From Kutzneria sp. CA-103260 (GTDB lineage: Bacteria > Actinomycetota > Actinomycetes > Mycobacteriales > Pseudonocardiaceae): a DNA stretch of 64,000 bases. Shown piece after piece: positions 37,980 through 46,636 of this stretch. Numbering within the stretch: position 1 is the stretch's first letter; every line of letters begins with the position of its first letter. A program made the translations under genes and the position numbers. The stretch is from positions 682,001 through 746,000 of the forward strand of contig NZ_CP073318.1 of assembly GCF_018263855.1 (NCBI RefSeq). The letters run 5' to 3'. Below the pieces are notes generated by a model, which saw nothing but the letters and a program-made list of their open reading frames with translations, was not told the DNA's origin and searched no databases.

Positions 37980-40595
37980 ATGCGTTTACGTTCCGCGATG
38001 GCGGTTTCCGCGCTGGCGGCGGGATTTCTGACGGTCACGGTCGGTCCCGGCGCGCAGGCCGCGCCAGCCGATCCGACGACGCTGGTGAACCCGTTCGTGG
38101 GCACCGAGAACTCCGGCAACACCTTTCCCGGGGCCAGCGCCCCGTTCGGCATGGTGCAGGTCAGTCCGGACACTGGCGGCCAGGGCGGTTACGACTACGA
38201 CCAGAAGGCCATTTACGGCTTCAGCCAAACCCATTTGTCCGGGGTGGGCTGTGGCGTGATGGGGGAGCTGCCGGTCATGCCGACCACCGGCGCCGTCACC
38301 ACCGTGGATCCGGCCAAGTACGCGTCGAGCTATTCGCACACGAACGAACAGGCCACGCCCGGTTACTACCGGGTCGGCCTGTCCACCTACGGCGTTAACG
38401 CCGAAGTGACGGCCACGCCGCGGACCGGTTGGCAGCGCTACACGTTCCCGGCCACTGCGGCGGCCAACGTGCTGTTCAACACCGGCCAGGCCAACCAGTC
38501 GGTGCTCGACTCAGAGGTCCACATCGTCGACGACCACACGGTCGAGGGACGCGTGCACGACGGCGGCTTCTGCGCCGGACACGACCAGCACACCGTCTAC
38601 TTCACCGCCAGCTTCTCCCGCCCCTTCGCCTCGTACGGGACCTGGCGCGGCAGCACGACCACCGCCGGCGCCAAGGACGCGGCCGGGACCGGCGGCAACG
38701 GCGCCTGGGCCACCTTCGACGCCACCACCCAGCACGACGTGGTGCTCAAGGTCGGCATCTCCTACACCGGCATGGCCGGCGCGCGGGCCAATCTCCAGCA
38801 GGAGACCGGCGGCTCCTACGACTTCGACGCCACGAAGGCGGCCTTGCACGCCACCTGGGTCAACCAGCTGAACAGCGTCCAGGTCGGCGGCGGCACCCAG
38901 GACCGGCAGACCGCCTTCTACACCTCGCTCTACCACGCCCAACTGCACCCGAACCTGGCCGGCGACGTGGACGGCAGCTACGCCGGCTTCGACGCCAAGA
39001 CCCACAAGGCGGCGGACTACACGCCGTACCAGAACTTCTCGCTGTGGGACACCTACCGCCCGCAGAACCAGCTGCTGGAGCTGCTGCACCCCGACGTGGC
39101 CCGGGACGTGGCGCTGTCGCTGGTGGCCGCCGGCCGGGACGGCGGCTGGCTGCCCCGCTGGGCGCTGGCCAACAGCGAGACCAACATCATGACCGGCGAC
39201 CCGGTCACCCCGTTCCTGGTCGAGGCCTGGACCAAGGGCCTGCTCAAGGGGCACGAGCAGGAGGCCTACGCGTTGCTGCGGGCCAACGCCACCAGCCTGC
39301 CGCCGGCCGACTCGCAGTACAACGGCCGCACCGGGCAGCCGTTCTACGCCGACCGCGGCTACATCCCGTCCGGATTGCAGCGGGGCAAGGACTGCGCCGA
39401 CAAGGGCGGCGACAACGACTGTGACCACCCGGCCTCGGCGACCCAGGAGTACGCCCTGGCCGACGCCGCCCTGGCCCTGATGGCCGACGGCCTCGGGCAC
39501 CACGCCGACGCGCGGATGTTCGCCGCGCGCGGCCAGTGGTACCGGAACCTGTGGGACAGCTCCACCGGCCAGTTCCGGCCCCGCACGACCGACGGCACCT
39601 GGCTCACCCCGTACGACCCGGTGCCGGCCGACCACCAGTTCCACGAGGGCGGCGCGTACCAGTACCAGTGGCTGGTCCCGCAGGACCCGGCCGGGCTGGT
39701 GCAGCTGATGGGCGGCCGCAAGACCGCCGAGCAGCGCCTGGACGCCTTCTTCGCCTACCCGCATCTGCTTGCTGATCCGGCGAAAGCGGTCCACGACGAC
39801 TGGATCTCCAGCCCCTACGACTACTACAGCAAGGCCACCTACAACCCGAACAACGAACCCGACCTGCTGGCGCCGTACATGTACCTGTGGGCCGGCGCGC
39901 CGGCCAAGACGGCCACCGTGGTGCGGGCCGCGATGACCCTGTTCACCAACGGCCCCGACGGCATGACCGGCAACGACGACCTGGGCACCATGTCGGCCTG
40001 GTACGTGTTCTCCTCGCTGGGCCTGTACCCGACCACCAGCGGCGGGAACTTCCTGGCCCTGTCCAGTCCGCAGTTCCCCACCGCGACCGTCCACATCGGA
40101 CAACGGCAGCTGACCGTCACCGCGCCCGGGGTCACGGATGTGAACCGGTACGTTCAGAACGTGTCGCTCAACGGCCGCGGCGTGGCGAAGAGCTGGCTGG
40201 GCTGGGACGACATCAGCCGCGGCGGCACGCTCCGGGTCGACGTCGGCGGCAGCCCGTCGAACTGGGCCACCAGCCCGTCGGCCGAGCCGCCGTCGATCAA
40301 CCACGCCGCCCCGGACTCCCGCCGGCACGTGGACGCCGCCATCCGCGGGCTGAACGTGGACGTGCTCGGGCAGGCCCCAGGCACGCTGCCGGTGGCGGTC
40401 AGCGCGTCCACCGGCTGGACCGTCCGCCCCGGCGCGCTGCTGCTGAAGTCCGACCACCTGCCGGTGCAGCAGACCGTCGCGCTGACCCCGCCGCCCGGCA
40501 CACCCGCCGGCAGCTACCAGGTCACCGTCACGGTCGTGGCCGCCGGCGCCAACACTGTGACCAGGACTGCCACCGTTCAGGTCACGGCGCCCTAA
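37980..40595 (+). CDS. Secreted GH92 alpha-mannosidase-like glycosidase
   Basis: 871 residues from ATG 37980. Sec signal ending AQAAPADP; GH92 N domain beginning VNPFVGTENSGNTFPGASAPFGMVQVSPDT and FSQTHLSGVGC; catalytic (alpha/alpha) barrel with YQNFSLWDTYRPQNQLLEL, NNEPDLLAPY (acid Glu 626) and GNDDLGTMSAWYVFSSLGLYP (base Asp pair about 666). A C-terminal beta-sandwich follows from about 790. GH92 enzymes are Ca-dependent exo-alpha-mannosidases acting on N-glycan or fungal mannan ends (family knowledge). Signal peptide and the dre-like promoter fit a role in using external glycans. Confidence 0.93.
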   Translation: MRLRSAMAVSALAAGFLTVTVGPGAQAAPADPTTLVNPFVGTENSGNTFPGASAPFGMVQVSPDTGGQGGYDYDQKAIYGFSQTHLSGVGCGVMGELPVMPTTGAVTTVDPAKYASSYSHTNEQATPGYYRVGLSTYGVNAEVTATPRTGWQRYTFPATAAANVLFNTGQANQSVLDSEVHIVDDHTVEGRVHDGGFCAGHDQHTVYFTASFSRPFASYGTWRGSTTTAGAKDAAGTGGNGAWATFDATTQHDVVLKVGISYTGMAGARANLQQETGGSYDFDATKAALHATWVNQLNSVQVGGGTQDRQTAFYTSLYHAQLHPNLAGDVDGSYAGFDAKTHKAADYTPYQNFSLWDTYRPQNQLLELLHPDVARDVALSLVAAGRDGGWLPRWALANSETNIMTGDPVTPFLVEAWTKGLLKGHEQEAYALLRANATSLPPADSQYNGRTGQPFYADRGYIPSGLQRGKDCADKGGDNDCDHPASATQEYALADAALALMADGLGHHADARMFAARGQWYRNLWDSSTGQFRPRTTDGTWLTPYDPVPADHQFHEGGAYQYQWLVPQDPAGLVQLMGGRKTAEQRLDAFFAYPHLLADPAKAVHDDWISSPYDYYSKATYNPNNEPDLLAPYMYLWAGAPAKTATVVRAAMTLFTNGPDGMTGNDDLGTMSAWYVFSSLGLYPTTSGGNFLALSSPQFPTATVHIGQRQLTVTAPGVTDVNRYVQNVSLNGRGVAKSWLGWDDISRGGTLRVDVGGSPSNWATSPSAEPPSINHAAPDSRRHVDAAIRGLNVDVLGQAPGTLPVAVSASTGWTVRPGALLLKSDHLPVQQTVALTPPPGTPAGSYQVTVTVVAAGANTVTRTATVQVTAP

Positions 40596-40666
40596 CGCCC
40601 CCGGTATCCTGCATTGTTCGGTGGCCCGGTGCTCGACGCCGGTGCACACAGCGCGAAAGGATTCCG

Positions 40667-42559
40667 GTGACTACGCCAGTCGAGACGCTCGAGTTCCAGG
40701 CCGAGGCGCGCCAGCTGCTGCAACTGATGGTGCACTCGATCTACTCGAACAAGGACACCTTCCTGCGTGAGCTGATCTCCAACGCCTCGGACGCGCTGGA
40801 CAAGCTGCGCCTGGAGAGCTACCGCGACAAGGACCTCGCGGTCGACACCTCCGACCTGCACATCGAGCTGGAGGCCGACCGCGTCGAGCGCACGCTCACG
40901 GTGCGGGACAACGGCATCGGCATGTCCCGGGACGAGGTGGTGGCGCTGATCGGCACCATCGCCAAGTCCGGCACCGCCGAGTTCCTGCGCAAGCTGAAGG
41001 AGTCCAAGGACTCGGCCGCCTCGCAGGACCTGATCGGCCAGTTCGGCGTCGGCTTCTACTCGAGTTTCATGGTCGCCGACCACGTCACGTTGTTGACCCG
41101 CAAGGCCGGCGAGGCCACCGGCACCCGCTGGGAGTCCGCGGGCGAGGGCACGTACACCATCGAGACGGTCGAGGACGCCCCGCAGGGCACCTCGGTGACC
41201 CTCAAGCTCAAGCCCGAGGACACCGAGGACCACCTGTTCGACTACACCGCCGAGTGGAAGCTGCGGGAGATCGTCACCCGCTACTCCGACTTCATCACCT
41301 GGCCGGTGAAGCTGGAGGTGGAGCGCAAGGTCGAGGACGAGACCACCCGCGAGTTCGAGACCGTCAACTCGGGCAAGGCGCTGTGGGCCCGGTCCAAGGA
41401 CGAGGTGCCGGCCGAGGAGTACACCGAGTTCTACAAGCACATCAGCCGCGACTGGAACGACCCGCTGGAGACGGTCCACGTCCGGGCCGAGGGCACCTTC
41501 GAGTACCAGGCGCTGCTGTTCCTGCCGTCCAAGGCCCCGTACGACCTGTTCATGCGCGAGCGCAAGCGCGGTGTGCAGCTCTACGTCAAGCGGGTGTTCA
41601 TCATGGACGACTGCGAGGAGCTGATGCCGGAGTACCTGCGCTTCGTCAAGGGGGTCGTGGACGCGCAGGACCTGTCGCTGAACGTGTCCCGCGAGATCCT
41701 CCAGCAGGACCGGCAGATCCAGCTGATGCGCCGCCGCCTGGTCAAGCGGGTGCTGTCCACGGTGAAGACGATGCAGGCCGACGCGCCCGAGAAGTACTCG
41801 ACCTTCTGGTCGGAGTTCGGGCCCGCGGTCAAGGAGGGCCTGCTCTCCGACGCCGAGAACCGCGAGACCATTCTCGACATCTGCTCGTTCGCCTCCACCC
41901 ACGACGACGAGAAGCCCACCACGCTGGCCGACTACGTGGAGCGGCTGCCCGAGGGGCAGGAGCACATCTACTACATGACCGGCGTCTCCCGGTCCATCGT
42001 GGAGAGCTCCCCGCACCTGGAGGCGTTCCGGGCCAAGGGCCTCGAGGTGCTGATCCTCACCGACGGCATCGACGAGATGTGGGTCGACGCCGGCGAGGGC
42101 TACCGGGGCAAGACCTTCCAGTCCGTGGCCAAGGGCGAGGTCGACCTGGACCAGGACAAGGAGGAGAACAAGGAGCAGGACGAGGAGTTCGGGCCGCTGC
42201 TGACCTGGCTGTCGGAGAATCTGACCGACAGCGTCAAGCAGGTCCGCCTGTCCTCCCGGCTCACCACCTCCCCGGCCTGCCTGGTCGGCGAGACCGGCGA
42301 CCTCACGCCCACGCTGGAGAAGATGTACCGGGCCATGGGGCAGCCGGTGCCGGCGGTGAAGCGGGTGCTGGAGCTCAACCCCGAGCACTCCCTGGTCACC
42401 GGCATGCGGACCGCGTTCGCCGCCGGCGGGCACGAGACCGAGCTGGGGGAGACCGCCGAGCTGCTCTACGGCATGGCCCTGCTGGCCGAGGGCGGCGAGC
42501 TGCCCGACCCGGCCAAGTTCACCAAGGTGCTGGCCGACCGCCTGGCCCGCAGCCTCTGA
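40667..42559 (+). CDS. htpG: Hsp90-family chaperone HtpG
   Basis: 630 residues, the full bacterial HtpG length, from GTG 40667 after GAAAGG. N-terminal ATPase with NASDALDKLR, VRDNGIGMSRDEV, GTIAKSGT and GQFGVGFYSSFMV; middle domain with EYTEFYKHISRDWNDPL and LSLNVSREILQQDRQIQ; C-terminal dimerisation domain ending RLARSL. Cytosolic ATP-dependent chaperone. Monocistronic, ended by a perfect 14-bp stem. No CIRCE or HAIR element is visible upstream. Confidence 0.96.
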   Translation: MTTPVETLEFQAEARQLLQLMVHSIYSNKDTFLRELISNASDALDKLRLESYRDKDLAVDTSDLHIELEADRVERTLTVRDNGIGMSRDEVVALIGTIAKSGTAEFLRKLKESKDSAASQDLIGQFGVGFYSSFMVADHVTLLTRKAGEATGTRWESAGEGTYTIETVEDAPQGTSVTLKLKPEDTEDHLFDYTAEWKLREIVTRYSDFITWPVKLEVERKVEDETTREFETVNSGKALWARSKDEVPAEEYTEFYKHISRDWNDPLETVHVRAEGTFEYQALLFLPSKAPYDLFMRERKRGVQLYVKRVFIMDDCEELMPEYLRFVKGVVDAQDLSLNVSREILQQDRQIQLMRRRLVKRVLSTVKTMQADAPEKYSTFWSEFGPAVKEGLLSDAENRETILDICSFASTHDDEKPTTLADYVERLPEGQEHIYYMTGVSRSIVESSPHLEAFRAKGLEVLILTDGIDEMWVDAGEGYRGKTFQSVAKGEVDLDQDKEENKEQDEEFGPLLTWLSENLTDSVKQVRLSSRLTTSPACLVGETGDLTPTLEKMYRAMGQPVPAVKRVLELNPEHSLVTGMRTAFAAGGHETELGETAELLYGMALLAEGGELPDPAKFTKVLADRLARSL

Positions 42560-42567
42560 CCGTTCCG

Positions 42568-42602
42568 CGTCCGTCCGGGCAGAGCCGTTGCCCGGACGGA
42601 CG
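42568..42602 (+). terminator. htpG terminator stem-loop
   Basis: CGTCCGTCCGGGCA (42568-42581) pairs perfectly with 42589-42602 around the loop GAGCCGT, nine bases after the htpG stop. Confidence 0.85.
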
Positions 42603-42671
42603 CCGGGGCCTGCCGGTTGGCTGCCCGCCGCGACCTGTCGGCGGCCGGACCCGCGCGCTTACCGTCGGTGC

Positions 42672-43982
42672 GTGACTGCACCGGAATCCGACTTCGCGGC
42701 CGTCGTGGTCGCACCCGGCGACACGGCGACGACCAGCCTCACCATCCGCAACGACAGCGAGATCGTGGAGGCCTACACCTTCGAGGTGATCGGACCGTGC
42801 GCGCCGTGGACCACGGTCGAACCCGAGCGGCTGCCGCTGTACCCGGGCACTTCCGGCGTTGTCACGCTGAGACTGGCCCCGCCCCGTTCGCCCGAGGTGC
42901 GCGCCGGTGACGTGCCGCTGGCCGTGCGAGTTCGGCCCACGCAACGGCCCGAGCTGGCGACCGTGCCCGAGACGACGGTGACCATCGAACCGTTCGCCCA
43001 ACTGACGGCCGCCCTGACCCCACGGCGTCGGCGTGCCGCATGGCGGGCCGGCTTTCACGTCCGGTTGGCCAACAACGGCAACACGCCGATCGATGTCGGC
43101 CTCGACGCCGCCGATGCGGGGGAGGAGCTGCGCTACAACGGCGTTCCGTCGAGCACCGCGCTGCACCCCGGCGAGGACGCCGAGGTGCGGCTGCGGGTGC
43201 GCGGGTCGCGGCTGATCTGGTTCGGCAGCCCGGTGACCAGCTCCTTCCAGGTCACCGCGACGCCGACGAGCCAGGATCCGACGGAGCTCGACGGCGAACT
43301 CGTGCAGACGGCGTTGCTGCCCCGCTGGCCGTTGGCGTTGCTGCCGTTGGCGTTGGCCCTGCTGGTGGCCTGGTTCGCGCTGGCGCGTCCGGCGGTGACC
43401 AGTGACGCCAGGCCGGTGGCCGATGCGCCGGCCCCGACAACGCAAAGCCAGTCCAGCACGGCCGCTGCCCCTTCGAGCCAGCCGCCCGCTGCCCCGCAGC
43501 CCGCGGGCCCGTGCCACACCGCTGACCTGTCGGCGACCCTGGGCCCGCGGACCGAGGTGCCCGCCGACATGCAGAGCCGGCTCGGCGACGCCGGCAAGCA
43601 CTACTCGACCGACGTGGTGCTGACCAACATCTCCGACCACACCTGCACGATGCGTGGCTTCCCCGGAGTCGACATCGCCAGCCCCAACGAGGATCAGCCC
43701 GGCGGCGTGATCTACTCCCTACCCCGTACGGCCGACACCCCGGTCATGGTCACCCTCAGCTCGGGCGGCGCCGCGCACACCACGATCCACTACATCGACC
43801 CGACCGGCTACACGACCATGCCGCTGTGGACGCCGACCCATCTCGACGTGACCCCGCCGAACGAGTCCACGCACCTGTCCGTGCCGCTGCCGGACGGCAC
43901 GGCCGTCTACCAGGGGTGGCAGGACGGTCTCGCCGCCGGCAGCGTCTCTCCGGTCATCGCCGGGCCCGGAGTCGTCCGGTGA
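42672..43982 (+). CDS. Membrane-anchored protein with Ig-like and DUF4232 domains
   Basis: 436 residues from GTG 42672. The N-terminal half (1-210) is an Ig/ASPM-type beta domain rich in VAPGDTATTSLTIRNDSE-like motifs of bacterial COG1470 proteins and lacks a signal peptide. One membrane helix (LALLPLALALLVAWFALARP, about 222-241) and a Pro/Ser/Gln-rich linker lead to a DUF4232 domain (CHTADLSATLGP to the end; two cysteines, CHTAD and HTCTMRGFPG, probably disulfide-bonded). The predicted topology is N-terminus in the cytosol, DUF4232 outside. Function unknown; a cell-envelope sensor or binding protein is possible. Confidence 0.8.
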   Translation: MTAPESDFAAVVVAPGDTATTSLTIRNDSEIVEAYTFEVIGPCAPWTTVEPERLPLYPGTSGVVTLRLAPPRSPEVRAGDVPLAVRVRPTQRPELATVPETTVTIEPFAQLTAALTPRRRRAAWRAGFHVRLANNGNTPIDVGLDAADAGEELRYNGVPSSTALHPGEDAEVRLRVRGSRLIWFGSPVTSSFQVTATPTSQDPTELDGELVQTALLPRWPLALLPLALALLVAWFALARPAVTSDARPVADAPAPTTQSQSSTAAAPSSQPPAAPQPAGPCHTADLSATLGPRTEVPADMQSRLGDAGKHYSTDVVLTNISDHTCTMRGFPGVDIASPNEDQPGGVIYSLPRTADTPVMVTLSSGGAAHTTIHYIDPTGYTTMPLWTPTHLDVTPPNESTHLSVPLPDGTAVYQGWQDGLAAGSVSPVIAGPGVVR

Positions 43983-43992
43983 TTCGGTTGAG

Positions 43993-44718
43993 CTATCCCA
44001 ACAGTTCCTGGGTGGCGGTGATGTCCAGGCGACCGCCGACCTGCGGGCTGATGGCGTTCACCACGGCGTACCGCACACCCCGGACCTCGATGGCCCGCAC
44101 GATGATCCGGTAGAGGTCGGCCTCGGCCAGGTGCAGGAAGTCGTTGTAGGGCTCGGGATCCGGCTGTGTGCCCTCGGTGTGGAAGGCGCCGATGCGCAGG
44201 GCGATCACGGACAGGCCCCGCTGCTCGGCGTAGAAACGGCCCAGGGTCTCGCCGAACGCCTTGGTCACGCCGTACAGGTTGCCGGGGTTGGCCGGATCGT
44301 CGGCGGAAATCTGTTTGCCCACGGGATATCCGGACACGGCGTGCACGGAGGAGGCGAACACCACCCGCCGCACGCCGGCGTTGTGCGCGGCGTCGAAGAG
44401 ATTGTGCGTGCCGACGATGTTGTTGGGCAGCAACGAATCCCAGGAGGCAGTCAAGCGAGGGTCGGCGCCGAGGTGCACGACGGTGTCCACGTCCTCGCAG
44501 GCCCGGGCCAGCGCCGCGCGGTCGGTGAGGTCGGCGGGCACGAAGTCCTCGACGGAGACGTCCCGAGCGGGCAGGTCGGTGGCCCGCAGCACGTACCGGT
44601 CGGCGACGTGCCGCAGGAAGCCAGACCCGATCCGCCCGGCGGCCCCGGTGACCAGGACCCGCCCGACGGTCGAGTCCCCGGGCAGCGGCGTGCTCAGCGT
44701 GAAGGCCATACGACCCAT
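43993..44718 (-). CDS. NAD-dependent epimerase/dehydratase (extended SDR; uronate dehydrogenase-like)
   Basis: 241 residues from ATG 44718, which overlaps the P450 stop as TAATG. Rossmann motif VLVTGAAGRIGSGFLR, VVHLGADP, ASSVHAVSG and catalytic NLYGVTKAFGE (Tyr-x3-Lys). Short for an extended SDR and closest in motifs to uronate dehydrogenase-type proteins. In the TetR-P450-SDR operon it probably oxidises or epimerises a sugar or an alcohol produced by the P450; the substrate is not predictable. Confidence 0.85.
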   Translation of the reverse strand: MGRMAFTLSTPLPGDSTVGRVLVTGAAGRIGSGFLRHVADRYVLRATDLPARDVSVEDFVPADLTDRAALARACEDVDTVVHLGADPRLTASWDSLLPNNIVGTHNLFDAAHNAGVRRVVFASSVHAVSGYPVGKQISADDPANPGNLYGVTKAFGETLGRFYAEQRGLSVIALRIGAFHTEGTQPDPEPYNDFLHLAEADLYRIIVRAIEVRGVRYAVVNAISPQVGGRLDITATQELLG

Positions 44719-45893
44719 TAAAGCCGCACGGGCAGCTCCTTCATGCCCCGCAGGATGATGTTGTCGTTGTAGCTGGGCTCGCCGGCCGACTCCAGTACGT
44801 CCAGGCGGGCCAGCGTCTGGAACATGATCCGGCCCTCCAGCCGGGCCAGCGGCGCGCCGAGGCAGAAGTGCGGGCCGTGGCCGAACGCCAGGTGCCGGGT
44901 GGGCTCGCGGCCGATGTCCAGGGTGTCCGGCTCCTCGCACAGCTCAGGGTCCCGGTTGGCCGCGCTCAGCAGCAGGATGGCGCTGCTGCCGGCCGGCACG
45001 TCGACCTCGCCGATCTTGGTGTCCTGCAAGGCGAACCGGGCGGTGAACTGCACCGGCGAGTCGTAGCGCAGGAACTCCTCGACGGCCCGCTCGGCCAGCT
45101 CCGGCTCGGCCCGCAGCCGGGCCAGCTGCGACGGATTACGCAGCAGCGCCAGCGTGCCGTTGCCGATCAGGTTGACGGTGGTCTCGTGGCCGGCGATGAG
45201 CAGCAGCATGCAGGTGGTCAGCAGTTCGGCCTCGGACAGCATGTCGCCGCCGTCGTGCACCTGCACCAGCCCGGACAGCAGGTCCTCGCCCGGGTTGCCG
45301 CGGCGCTTGTCGGCCAGTTGCAGCATGTACGCCCGGAACTCGGCGCGGGCCTTGGCCTGCCGCTCCCGCACGCCCTCGGGGATGAGGAAGTCGGGGTCGA
45401 GGCCGCGGGCCATGTCGTGGGACCAGGCCACGATCAGGTCCCGGTCCTCGGTCGGCACGTCGAGCAGCTCGCTGATCACCGCGACCGGCAGCGGACGGGC
45501 GATGGCGTCCATCAGGTTGACGGTCCCGGCGCCGCGGGCGGCGTCGATGAGCTCGTCGGTGGTCCGCGAGATCATCGGCGCCAGCCGCTCGACCACCTTG
45601 CGGGTGAACGCCTTGGACACCAGGCCGCGCAGCCGGGTGTGGTCCGGCGGGTTCAGGCCGAGGAAGCTGCGCTGCTCCGGCGGAGTGCTGTTGAGCTGCC
45701 CGGCCTGCTCCTCCTCGAGGTGCCCGAACTTGGCGTCCCGCAGCACGTCCGAGCAGTCCTGCTGCCGGGTCGCCATCAGCGGCTGGTCGCCGCCGCCGGA
45801 CAGCGGCGCGGTCTCGCGCCACTGCCGGTAGGTCGGGTACGGGTCCTGGCGCAGGGCCGGGTCGAGCAGCGCGAGCAAGGAGGGGGCGGTCAT
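44718..45893 (-). CDS. Cytochrome P450 (class I, soluble)
   Basis: 391 residues. I-helix AGHETT (234-239), ExxR in EEFLR (273-276) with PVQFTAR, and heme loop FGHGPHFCLGAPLAR with ligand Cys 344. Typical soluble actinobacterial monooxygenase of the CYP105/107-like type; a family number cannot be given by eye. Needs external ferredoxin and reductase, which are not adjacent. Start overlaps the TetR stop as ATGA and its stop overlaps the SDR start, so the three genes form one operon. Confidence 0.95.
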   Translation of the reverse strand: MTAPSLLALLDPALRQDPYPTYRQWRETAPLSGGGDQPLMATRQQDCSDVLRDAKFGHLEEEQAGQLNSTPPEQRSFLGLNPPDHTRLRGLVSKAFTRKVVERLAPMISRTTDELIDAARGAGTVNLMDAIARPLPVAVISELLDVPTEDRDLIVAWSHDMARGLDPDFLIPEGVRERQAKARAEFRAYMLQLADKRRGNPGEDLLSGLVQVHDGGDMLSEAELLTTCMLLLIAGHETTVNLIGNGTLALLRNPSQLARLRAEPELAERAVEEFLRYDSPVQFTARFALQDTKIGEVDVPAGSSAILLLSAANRDPELCEEPDTLDIGREPTRHLAFGHGPHFCLGAPLARLEGRIMFQTLARLDVLESAGEPSYNDNIILRGMKELPVRL

Positions 45894-46489
45894 GGTTGCT
45901 CCTCATCTGCCTCGGCGCCGGTGAACAGCCACTCCAGCGCCTGCCCGAACAGCTCCTCCGGGACGCTGTCCGGGTCGGTGCGGCGCTGCCGCACCAGGCC
46001 CTGGAACAGCGCCATGATGATGGTGGACAGCTGGTCGGCCTTGGCCGCGCCCGGCACGGACCGGCCGACCAGCGCGGTGAGCATGTCCCTCGGCTCACGC
46101 ATCCGCTCGGCCAGCGTCTCCATCAGCTGGGGATTGCGCACCGCGTACAGCCAGAACTCGGCCTGCAGCGGCGCGAAGTCGGTGTCCTTGTCGGCGACGT
46201 CGATCACCAGCCGGCTCATCGCCCGGTGCGCCTCGCCCGGCTCGGCGTCGGCAAGGATCTCCGCGGCCTGCGTCACCCGGTCGTTGGCCCGCTCCTTGAG
46301 CAGCTCGACGAACAGCTGCTCCTTGCCGCCGAAGTTCGAGTACACCGCCCCGATCGAGTAGCCCGCGGCCTCGGCGATCTCGTCCACCGACGCCCCGGCG
46401 TACCCCTTCTGCGCGAACACCCGCGCCGCCGCGTCCAGCAGCAGCTCCCGCGTCCGGGCCTTGGCCTCCGCCCTGCTCAACCTCGCCAC
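45890..46489 (-). CDS. TetR family regulator of the P450 operon
   Basis: 199 residues from GTG 46489. HTH region TRELLLDAAARVFAQKGYAGASVDEIAEAAGYSIGAVYSNFGGKEQLF is textbook TetR; the remainder is an all-helical ligand-binding domain ending EWLFTGAEADEEQP. First gene of the TetR-P450-SDR operon; it likely represses its own promoter. No Shine-Dalgarno is seen, so translation may be leaderless. Ligand probably the P450 substrate. Confidence 0.92.
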   Translation of the reverse strand: MARLSRAEAKARTRELLLDAAARVFAQKGYAGASVDEIAEAAGYSIGAVYSNFGGKEQLFVELLKERANDRVTQAAEILADAEPGEAHRAMSRLVIDVADKDTDFAPLQAEFWLYAVRNPQLMETLAERMREPRDMLTALVGRSVPGAAKADQLSTIIMALFQGLVRQRRTDPDSVPEELFGQALEWLFTGAEADEEQP

Positions 46490-46495
46490 ATAACG

Positions 46496-46521
46496 GACGC
46501 TACTCGCATAGTGAACGCTAC
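46496..46521. promoter_or_regulatory. Candidate operator: repeated AACGCTAC/GACGCTAC
   Basis: GACGCTAC (46496-46503) and AACGCTAC (46514-46521) recur 18 bp apart, with GCATAGTG between them, just upstream of the TetR gene start. Position and spacing suit autoregulation by TetR. Confidence 0.4.
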
Positions 46522-46540
46522 GTCAATCAGCCGGCGAAGA

Positions 46541-46616
46541 CCTCTCTTTTGTCATGAAGGGCCCCATCCTGACGCTCAGTTCGATGAAGGGGTCCTTCAT
46601 GACGTTCAACGAGAGG
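46541..46616. repeat. Intergenic palindrome with GTCATGAAGG arms
   Basis: GTCATGAAGG (46551-46560) pairs perfectly with CCTTCATGAC (46594-46603); the pairing extends inward over GCCCC/GGGGT with one mismatch and outward to CCTCTC (46541) against GAGAGG (46611). It fills the gap between the TetR start and the stop of the DUF218 gene. It resembles dispersed palindromes I associate with Amycolatopsis-type genomes (recollection, not verified); it could also end the DUF218 transcript. Confidence 0.65.
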
Positions 46617-46636
46617 GGAGGTCCCTTGATCTTGGG

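Noticed and set aside
43993..46489. TetR-P450-SDR operon considered as a natural-product biosynthetic cluster
   Set aside because: No polyketide synthase, peptide synthetase, terpene synthase or RiPP precursor lies nearby; the neighbours are unrelated housekeeping or envelope genes.
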